A stretch of DNA of 48,034 bases. Source: Asticcacaulis biprosthecium C19 (GTDB lineage Bacteria; Pseudomonadota; Alphaproteobacteria; Caulobacterales; Caulobacteraceae). The notes beneath the pieces were generated by a model, which was given only the letters and a program-made list of their open reading frames with translations, did no database searches and was not told the origin of the DNA. The first letter of the stretch is position 1, and each line of letters starts with the position of its first letter. Positions 42,190 to 48,034 of this stretch are shown one piece after another. The position numbers were made by a program, and so were the translations under genes. The stretch is taken from NCBI RefSeq assembly GCF_000204015.1, contig NZ_GL883077.1, forward strand, positions 449,700 to 497,733. Direction: 5' to 3'.

Positions 42190-43395
42190 ATGAACATTCA
42201 CGAACACCAAGCCAAGGCCGTCCTCAAGGAGTTCGGCGTCGCCGTTCCGCGCGGCTTCCCCGCCTATTCACCTCAGGAAGCCAAGAAGGCCGCCGAAACC
42301 CTTGCCAAGGAGGCCGGCTCGAAGGTGTTCGTGGTGAAGTCGCAGATCCACGCCGGTGGCCGCGGCAAGGGCCGCTTCGAAGGCCTGGGCCCCGACGCCA
42401 AGGGCGGCGTCCGCGTCGTCAAGACGCCGGACGATGTCAAGAGCAATGCCGATGAGATGCTGGGCCGTGTCCTGGTGACCATCCAGACCGGCCCCGCCGG
42501 CAAGCAGGTCAATCGCCTGTACATCGAAGAAGGCGCCGACATTGCGAAGGAACTGTACCTGTCGCTGCTGGTTGACCGGGTATCGTCCAAGGTTTCGGTC
42601 GTTGCCTCGACCGAAGGTGGGATGAGCATCGAAGACGTCGCTCACGACACCCCCGAAAAGATTCACTCCTTCACCATCGACCCGGCGACCGGCGTATGGC
42701 CGACCCACGCCCGTGCCCTGGCCCAAGCCCTGAACCTGAAGGGCGACCTGGCCAAGCAAGGCGCCAAGCTGCTGTCGCAGCTTTATGCCGCCTTCACGGC
42801 CAAGGACATGGATATGCTGGAGATCAACCCGCTGATCGTCACGGGTGATGACAAGCTGCTGGTCCTGGACGCCAAGTGCTCGTTCGACAGCAACGCCCTG
42901 TTCCGTCATCCGGACATGGTTGAGCTGCGCGACGTCACCGAAGAGGACGAGAAGGAAATCGAAGCCTCCAAGTACGACCTCAGCTACATCGCCTTGGACG
43001 GCGAAATCGGCTGCATGGTCAATGGCGCCGGGCTGGCCATGGCCACGTTGGACATCATCAAGCTGTACGGTTCCGAACCGGCCAACTTCCTCGACGTCGG
43101 CGGCGGCGCCACGACCGAAAAGGTGACAGCGGCCTTCAAGATCATTACGTCCGACCCCAAGGTGAAGGGCATCCTGGTCAACATCTTTGGTGGCATCATG
43201 AAGTGCGACATCATCGCCCAGGGCGTGATCGTGGCCGTCAAGGAAGTCGGGCTGAAGGTGCCGCTGGTCGTGCGCCTGGAAGGCACCAATGTCGAACTCG
43301 GCAAGAAAATTCTCAATGAAAGCGGCCTGAACGTCATTGCCGCCGACGACCTGGCCGATGCCGCGGCCAAGATCGTCAAGGCTGTGAAGGGTTAA
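42190..43395 (+). CDS. sucC: Succinyl-CoA synthetase (ADP-forming) beta subunit
   Basis: SucC, 401 residues, carries the ATP-grasp domain and the CoA/succinate site at the interface with SucD, making ATP from succinyl-CoA. The N-terminus [17 protein letters not shown] is typical. [14 protein letters not shown] (about 48-61) is the nucleotide loop. LEINPLIV (about 210-217) supplies metal ligands, and NFLDVGGGA and NIFGGI mark the C-terminal domain. It opens the sucCDAB operon. In several relatives mdh precedes sucC; it is not here. Confidence 0.98.
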   Translation: MNIHEHQAKAVLKEFGVAVPRGFPAYSPQEAKKAAETLAKEAGSKVFVVKSQIHAGGRGKGRFEGLGPDAKGGVRVVKTPDDVKSNADEMLGRVLVTIQTGPAGKQVNRLYIEEGADIAKELYLSLLVDRVSSKVSVVASTEGGMSIEDVAHDTPEKIHSFTIDPATGVWPTHARALAQALNLKGDLAKQGAKLLSQLYAAFTAKDMDMLEINPLIVTGDDKLLVLDAKCSFDSNALFRHPDMVELRDVTEEDEKEIEASKYDLSYIALDGEIGCMVNGAGLAMATLDIIKLYGSEPANFLDVGGGATTEKVTAAFKIITSDPKVKGILVNIFGGIMKCDIIAQGVIVAVKEVGLKVPLVVRLEGTNVELGKKILNESGLNVIAADDLADAAAKIVKAVKG

Positions 43396-43400
43396 GTTTA

Positions 43401-44288
43401 ATGTCCGTTCTGATCAATTCCGAAACCAAGGTCATCTGCCAGGGCCTCACCGGCTCGCAAGGCACCTTCCACACCGAACAGGCCATCGCCTACGGCACCA
43501 AGATGGTCGGCGGCGTCACGCCCGGCAAGGGCGGCCAGACCCATGTCGGCCTGCCGGTCTATGACACCGTCGCCGAGGCGAAGGATCGCACTGGCGCCAC
43601 CGCCACCGCCATCTACGTCCCGCCCCCCTTCGCCGCTGACTCGATCCTCGAAGCGATCGAAGCGGAGATGGAACTGATTGTCTGCATCACCGAAGGCATT
43701 CCGGTGCTGGACATGGTCAAGGTCAAGAAGGCTTTGCAGGGTTCCAAGTCGCGCCTGATCGGGCCGAACTGCCCCGGCGTTCTGACGCCCAACCAGTGCA
43801 AGATCGGCATCATGCCGGGAAATATCTTTAGCCCGGGCAGCGTCGGTGTGGTATCACGGTCCGGCACGCTCACCTATGAAGCGGTGTTCCAGACGACCAA
43901 TGCCGGCCTCGGCCAGACGACGGCTGTGGGCATCGGCGGCGACCCCGTCAAGGGCACCGAATTCATCGACGTGCTCGAGATGTTCCTGGCCGATGACGCC
44001 ACCAAGTCGATCATCATGATCGGTGAAATTGGCGGCCAGGCGGAAGAAGACGCGGCGCAGTTCCTGCGCGACGAAGCCAAGAGGGGCCGTATCAAGCCCA
44101 TGGCCGGCTTCATCGCGGGCCGCACGGCGCCTCCGGGCCGCCGCATGGGCCATGCCGGCGCCATCATTTCCGGTGGCAAGGGTGGGGCCGAAGACAAGAT
44201 CGCGGCTATGGAAGCCGCGGGCATCCGCGTCGCGCCGTCGCCGGCCGCGCTGGGTGAGACCCTGCTGAACGTCCTGAAAGGACTGTAG
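43401..44288 (+). CDS. sucD: Succinyl-CoA synthetase (ADP-forming) alpha subunit
   Basis: SucD, 295 residues, binds CoA and carries the phosphorylated histidine of the enzyme. The N-terminal [14 protein letters not shown] stretch is the CoA-binding loop. [10 protein letters not shown] is near residues 120-129, and the active-site histidine lies in MGHAGAI near 248-254. It starts five bases after sucC; AAGGG inside the sucC end serves as ribosome binding site. Translation is probably coupled. Confidence 0.98.
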   Translation: MSVLINSETKVICQGLTGSQGTFHTEQAIAYGTKMVGGVTPGKGGQTHVGLPVYDTVAEAKDRTGATATAIYVPPPFAADSILEAIEAEMELIVCITEGIPVLDMVKVKKALQGSKSRLIGPNCPGVLTPNQCKIGIMPGNIFSPGSVGVVSRSGTLTYEAVFQTTNAGLGQTTAVGIGGDPVKGTEFIDVLEMFLADDATKSIIMIGEIGGQAEEDAAQFLRDEAKRGRIKPMAGFIAGRTAPPGRRMGHAGAIISGGKGGAEDKIAAMEAAGIRVAPSPAALGETLLNVLKGL

Positions 44289-44301
44289 GCAAAAAGACTT
44301 C

Positions 44302-44337
44302 GCCCGGGTGGGGTTTCCACGTGAAATCCCGCCGGGC
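44302..44337 (+). other. Long hairpin after sucD
   Basis: GCCCGG (44302-44307) pairs with CCGGGC (44332-44337). Inside, GGGGTTT (44310-44316) pairs with AAATCCC (44324-44330), including one G-T, around the loop CCACGTG. No T-run follows, so it may be a 3' stabiliser, a leaky terminator or a repeat rather than a full terminator. Confidence 0.5.
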
Positions 44338-44367
44338 ACAATGAAGACTACTTCGCAGAGGGATCGT

Positions 44368-44459
44368 GAGGAGTCTCGCGTTCCTTAAGCGAGACCCTCC
44401 GCAGCGCAGCTGCGGTAAGGGCGACTGCCCGCCCGAGCTTATGCGAGGAAAGCCCTCGC
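44368..44459 (+). other. Cluster of three hairpins in the sucD-sucA gap
   Basis: Stem 1: GAGG-A-GTCTCGC (44368-44379) with GCGAGAC-CCTC (44389-44399), 11 bp with one bulge. Stem 2: CCGCAG (44399-44404) with CTGCGG (44410-44415). Stem 3: GCGAGG (44443-44448) with CCTCGC (44454-44459). Together with the neighbouring hairpins almost the whole 276-base gap can fold. I see no coding frame or promoter that explains this. Confidence 0.5.
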
Positions 44460-44478
44460 GGCGCTTGAGCGAAAACTA

Positions 44479-44551
44479 ACCAGGGTGTCGTAATTGGCCC
44501 TGGTCACATTTTAGAAATGGAAAGGCAGACGGTGTCGTAGTTGGCCGTCTG
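44479..44551 (+). promoter_or_regulatory. Tandem hairpins with conserved 12-nt loop before sucA
   Basis: Hairpin A: ACCAGGG (44479-44485), loop TGTCGTAATTGG, CCCTGGT (44498-44504). Hairpin B: CAGACGG (44526-44532), loop TGTCGTAGTTGG, CCGTCTG (44545-44551). The loops match in 11 of 12 positions while the stems differ at most positions and yet both pair perfectly. Hairpin B ends 13 bases before the sucA ATG at 44565. This is the pattern expected for a repeated RNA-binding site or small aptamer that controls sucA translation. I do not recognise it as a named motif. Confidence 0.65.
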
Positions 44552-44564
44552 GGCGGTACATAAC

Positions 44565-47546
44565 ATGGCGGATGATTCCGGCCGGCTGAACCAGGTCTTC
44601 GCGGAGACCTCCTTCCTCTACGGCGCCAATGCGGTGTTCATAGAGATGATGCAGGAGAAGTGGGCACAAGACCCCAACTCCGTGCCCCCCGAGTGGCGGG
44701 CCTTCTTCGACTCCCTGATGGACAAGCCCGATACGGTCAAGGCCAATGCCGAGGCCGGTTCGTGGGCCACCGATGTCACCGCCCCGCGCGATGAGAACAT
44801 CTCCGCCATGGACGGCTTCTGGCCAGCGGTGCAGGCCAAGGTCGAAAAAGGCATTGCCCAGAAGGCCGAAGCGTCGGGCAAGCCGGCGTCGCAAGCCGAA
44901 CTGCAGGCCGCGTCGCGCGATTCGATCCGCGCCCTGATGCTGATCCGCGCCTTCCGTATTCGCGGTCACCTGCAGGCCAATCTCGACCCGCTGGGTATCG
45001 AACAGCCCGCCCAGAACCCCGAATTGACCCCCGAATACTGGGGCTTCTCGGCCGCCGACATGGACCGCCCGATCTTCATCGACGGTGTGCTGGGCCTGGA
45101 ATCGGCGAGCCTGCGTGAAATCATCCAGATCGTGCGCCGCACCTACTGCGGCAATATCGGCGTCCAGTACATGCACATCGCCGACCCGGCTGAAAAGGCC
45201 TGGGTCCAGGAGCGCATCGAAGGCCGCGACAAGGAAATCACCTTCACCAAGGAAGGCAAGATCGCCATCCTGAAGAAGCTGATCGAAACCGAAGGTTTCG
45301 AACGTTTCTGCCATCGCCGCTTCCCTGGCACCAAGCGCTTCGGCCTCGATGGCGGCGAAGCCATGATCCCGGCGCTGGAGCAGATCATCAAGCGCGGCGG
45401 CGCCCTGGGCGTCAAGGACATCATCTTCGGCATGGCCCACCGCGGCCGCCTCAACACCCTGGCCGGGGTGATGGGTAAGCCGTATCGCGCCATCTTCCAC
45501 GAATTCCAGGGTGGTTCGACCCTGCCGACGGACATCGAAGGTTCGTCGGACGTGAAGTACCACATGGGCGCTTCGTCTGACCGCGCCTTCGACGGCAACA
45601 CCGTCCACCTGTCGCTGACCGCCAACCCGTCGCACCTGGAAATCGTCAACCCGGTCGTTCTGGGCAAGACTCGCGCCAAGCAGTCCTTCCACCACAAGGC
45701 CAATCCGGCCCTGCTGGCCGGCGAAAAAGGCCCGGATCGCGGCAGCGCCGTCGGCCTGCTGATCCACGGCGATGCGGCCTTTGCTGGCCAGGGCGTCGGC
45801 ATGGAGTGCTTGGCGCTGGCGGACCTCAAGGGGTACAAGACCGGCGGTACGATCCACTTCATCATCAACAACCAGATCGGCTTCACCACCAGCCCGCGCT
45901 TCTCGCGTTCGTCGCCCTATCCGTCCGACGTCGCGCTGATGGCTCAGGCGCCGATCCTGCACTGTAACGGCGACGACCCCGAAGCCGTGGTGTTTTCGGC
46001 CAAGATGGCGACCGAGTTCCGCCAGAAGTTTGCCAAGGACGTCGTCATCGACATGTTCTGCTACCGGCGCTTCGGCCACAACGAAGGTGACGATCCGACC
46101 TTCACCCAGCCGATCATGTACGCCAGGATCAAGGACCATCCGTCGACGCGCGACCTGTACGCGCAACGTCTTGTCAAGGAAGGCACCTGCACCCAGGCCG
46201 AGTACGACCAGTGGCTGAAGGACTTCGAAACCTTCATGGACGAAGAGTTCGACGCCGGTAAGGCCTATCGCGCCACCAAGGCCGACTGGCTGGACGGCAA
46301 GTGGTCGGGTCTGGGTCTGCCGGAAGAGGACGAGCGCCGCGGCATCACCGCCGTGCCGCGCGCCAAGCTGGTGGAAATCGGCAAGAAGATCACCACCATC
46401 CCCAACGACCTCGATGCCCACCGTACCTTGAAGCGGGTCATCGAAGCGCGCAGCCAGATGATTTCGAGCGGCGAGAACCTCGACTGGTCCACCGCCGAAT
46501 CGCTGGCCTTCTGCTCGTTGCTGGATGAAGGCTTCCCGGTGCGTCTGTCGGGTCAGGACTCGATCCGCGGCACCTTCTCGCAACGCCATTCCGGCTTCGT
46601 CGACCAGACGACCGAAGAGCGCTATTTCCCGTTCAACCACATCCGTGAAGGCCAGGCGCTGTACGAAGGCATCGACTCGGCCCTGTCGGAAGAGGCGGTT
46701 CTGGGCTTCGAATACGGCTACTCGCTGGCCGACCCGAACACCCTGACCCTGTGGGAAGGCCAGTTTGGCGACTTCGTCAACGGCGCCCAGGTCATTATCG
46801 ACCAGTTCATCAGTTCCGGTGAACGCAAGTGGCTGCGCATGTCCGGCCTGGTCATGCTTCTGCCGCATGGCTACGAAGGCCAGGGTCCGGAGCACTCCTC
46901 CGCCCGCCTCGAACGGTTCCTGCAGATGTGCGCCGAGGACAATATGCAGGTCGCCAACTGCACGACGCCGTCCAACTATTTCCACATCCTGCGCCGCCAG
47001 ATCCACCGGCCCTTCCGTAAGCCGCTGATCCTGATGACGCCGAAGTCGCTGCTGCGTCACAAGAAGGCGGTCTCGCAACTGAGTGAGATCTCCGAGGGTT
47101 CGTCCTTCCACCGCGTCCTGCATGACGACGCCGAGCGCCGTCCCGACGTTGCCGGCCTCAAGCTGGTACCTGACGACAAGATCCGCCGCGTCGTGCTGTG
47201 TTCGGGCAAGGTCTATTACGACCTGCTGGAGGACCGCGAAAAGAAGCAGATCAAGGACGTCTATCTGATGCGCCTTGAACAGTTCTATCCGTGGCCGATG
47301 AAGTCACTGATGACCGAGCTGGGCCGTTTCGCCAATGCCGAACTGGTCTGGTGCCAGGAAGAGCCGAAGAATATGGGCGGCTGGGCTTTTGTCGATCCGT
47401 GGCTGGAACTCACCCTGGACCGCCTGAAGGTCAAGGCCAAGCGGGCGCGCTATGTCGGCCGCCCGGCCTCGGCTTCGACGGCCGCCGGCCAGATGAGCCG
47501 CCACCTCAAGGAACTCGAGACGTTCTTGAACGAAGCTTTCGCGTAG
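44565..47546 (+). CDS. sucA: 2-oxoglutarate dehydrogenase E1 component
   Basis: SucA, 993 residues, is the thiamine-diphosphate-dependent E1 subunit that decarboxylates 2-oxoglutarate and passes succinyl groups to lipoyl-SucB. Visible features are the N-terminal NAVFIEMMQEKWAQDPNSV docking region, YMHIADPAEKAWVQERIE, MAHRGRLNTL, GSSDVKYHMG, FTTSPRFSRSSPYPSDVA and RRFGHNEGDDP (cofactor region), and QDSIRGTFSQRH, LLPHGYEGQGPEHSSAR and LMTPKSLLRH towards the end. I use the ATG at 44565; a start at 44541 adds eight residues that lie in hairpin B. It sits 276 bases after sucD behind structured RNA. Confidence 0.97.
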   Translation: MADDSGRLNQVFAETSFLYGANAVFIEMMQEKWAQDPNSVPPEWRAFFDSLMDKPDTVKANAEAGSWATDVTAPRDENISAMDGFWPAVQAKVEKGIAQKAEASGKPASQAELQAASRDSIRALMLIRAFRIRGHLQANLDPLGIEQPAQNPELTPEYWGFSAADMDRPIFIDGVLGLESASLREIIQIVRRTYCGNIGVQYMHIADPAEKAWVQERIEGRDKEITFTKEGKIAILKKLIETEGFERFCHRRFPGTKRFGLDGGEAMIPALEQIIKRGGALGVKDIIFGMAHRGRLNTLAGVMGKPYRAIFHEFQGGSTLPTDIEGSSDVKYHMGASSDRAFDGNTVHLSLTANPSHLEIVNPVVLGKTRAKQSFHHKANPALLAGEKGPDRGSAVGLLIHGDAAFAGQGVGMECLALADLKGYKTGGTIHFIINNQIGFTTSPRFSRSSPYPSDVALMAQAPILHCNGDDPEAVVFSAKMATEFRQKFAKDVVIDMFCYRRFGHNEGDDPTFTQPIMYARIKDHPSTRDLYAQRLVKEGTCTQAEYDQWLKDFETFMDEEFDAGKAYRATKADWLDGKWSGLGLPEEDERRGITAVPRAKLVEIGKKITTIPNDLDAHRTLKRVIEARSQMISSGENLDWSTAESLAFCSLLDEGFPVRLSGQDSIRGTFSQRHSGFVDQTTEERYFPFNHIREGQALYEGIDSALSEEAVLGFEYGYSLADPNTLTLWEGQFGDFVNGAQVIIDQFISSGERKWLRMSGLVMLLPHGYEGQGPEHSSARLERFLQMCAEDNMQVANCTTPSNYFHILRRQIHRPFRKPLILMTPKSLLRHKKAVSQLSEISEGSSFHRVLHDDAERRPDVAGLKLVPDDKIRRVVLCSGKVYYDLLEDREKKQIKDVYLMRLEQFYPWPMKSLMTELGRFANAELVWCQEEPKNMGGWAFVDPWLELTLDRLKVKAKRARYVGRPASASTAAGQMSRHLKELETFLNEAFA

Positions 47547-47560
47547 TCATTCCCCAACAC

Positions 47561-47613
47561 GCCGCTCCCGATATTGTGGAGCGGCTCCCCACTTTCTGCG
47601 CTCAGATAGCGCA
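47561..47613 (+). other. Two small hairpins between sucA and sucB
   Basis: GCCGCTCC (47561-47568) pairs with GGAGCGGC (47578-47585). TGCGCT (47597-47602) pairs with AGCGCA (47608-47613). They fill most of the 87-base gap. TGGAG nine bases before the sucB ATG is left free. They may protect or process the transcript between the two genes. Confidence 0.5.
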
Positions 47614-47633
47614 AACAAAATGGAGCCTGAATC

Positions 47634-48034
47634 ATGGCTGATATCCTTACTCCCGTCCTTGGGGAATCCGTTGCCGAAGCCACCGTCGGCCGTTGGACCA
47701 AGAAGTCCGGTGACACCGTCAAGAAGGACGAGGTCCTGGTCGAACTCGAAACCGATAAGGTCGCTCTGGAAGTGTCGTCACCGGCCGATGGCGTCCTGAC
47801 CATCCTGGTCGCCGAAGGTGAAACCGTCACCCCGGGCACTGTCCTGGGTTCCGTCGGTGGCGCCGGCGCCGCTGCCGCCCCGTCGGCTCCAGCCGCGGCC
47901 CCTGCACCCGCTCCGGCACCTGCCGCAGCTGCCCCGGCTCCTGCGCCGGCCGCCGCCCCGGCATCCAGTGACAAGCCGCTGTCGCCCGCCGTCAACCGCA
48001 TCGTGTCCGAAACCGGCCTCGACCCGAACAAGGT
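47634..48034 (+). CDS. sucB: 2-oxoglutarate dehydrogenase E2 component (dihydrolipoyl succinyltransferase), partial
   Basis: The frame opens at 47634 and runs to the window end, so only the first 133 residues are seen. The lipoyl domain (1 to about 76) is complete, with the lipoylated Lys42 in ETDKVALEV. It is followed by a long Ala/Pro-rich flexible linker (about 77-110) and the beginning of the E1/E3-binding domain (PLSPAVNRIVSETGLDP). The catalytic domain lies outside the window. The single lipoyl domain and the position after sucA identify it as SucB rather than the pyruvate dehydrogenase E2. Confidence 0.96.
   Translation, partial: MADILTPVLGESVAEATVGRWTKKSGDTVKKDEVLVELETDKVALEVSSPADGVLTILVAEGETVTPGTVLGSVGGAGAAAAPSAPAAAPAPAPAPAAAAPAPAPAAAPASSDKPLSPAVNRIVSETGLDPNK

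Noticed and set aside
44511-47123. An 870-codon open frame antisense to sucA
   Set aside because: It mirrors sucA in a high-GC codon pattern, has Gly/Arg/Val/Asp-rich residues without any domain, and no ribosome binding site. Long antisense frames are expected opposite highly biased genes.

Overview
The window is a chromosomal segment of an alphaproteobacterium, most likely a member of the Caulobacteraceae (Caulobacter/Asticcacaulis type). Three things point there: housekeeping proteins of alphaproteobacterial type, GC-rich coding DNA with strong third-position bias, and a hybrid histidine kinase that carries the c-di-GMP-responsive signature residues of Caulobacter ShkA at almost the same residue numbers. 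I see no rRNA, tRNA, CRISPR array, prophage or intact insertion sequence. The genus is an inference.

Left part (1-12.3 kb): two REP-like palindromes, a small exported protein, a cytochrome P450, a mutS-glnD operon, a divergent maeB (malic enzyme fused to a phosphotransacetylase domain), strong bidirectional terminators, and an AmpG-type permease. Middle (12.4-25.5 kb): shkA, comM, gshB, yraN, rsmI, hemW, rdgB and rph, mostly on the minus strand. A DUF2975/HTH pair sits between rdgB and rph in the opposite orientation. Two tiny envelope-type proteins follow, then hrcA-grpE and a secreted M28 peptidase. Heat-shock part (25.5-32 kb): a frameshifted dienelactone hydrolase, a structured repeat with candidate sigma-32 promoters, dnaK, dnaJ, a CHAD-domain protein and dapB.

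Right part (32-48 kb): two paralogous small membrane proteins; dut, coaBC, ubiB and ubiE on the minus strand, interrupted by a plus-strand lipoprotein/partner pair that looks like a toxin-immunity module; a GxxExxY gene between inverted repeats; a TetR/DUF4386 pair with two matching operator palindromes; a LytTR regulator divergent from a DUF2306 membrane protein; and the TCA-cycle operon sucC-sucD-sucA-sucB, with sucB cut by the window end.

The most unusual signals are non-coding or accessory. Two tandem hairpins with a nearly identical 12-nt loop but different, fully paired stems lie just upstream of sucA. The sucC leader can form two hairpins that share bases. A putative lipoprotein nuclease overlaps its candidate immunity gene. 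The GxxExxY gene is bounded by 26/29-matching inverted repeats. A long hairpin repeat lies upstream of the dnaK heat-shock promoters. All functions are read from sequence; nothing was searched against a database.
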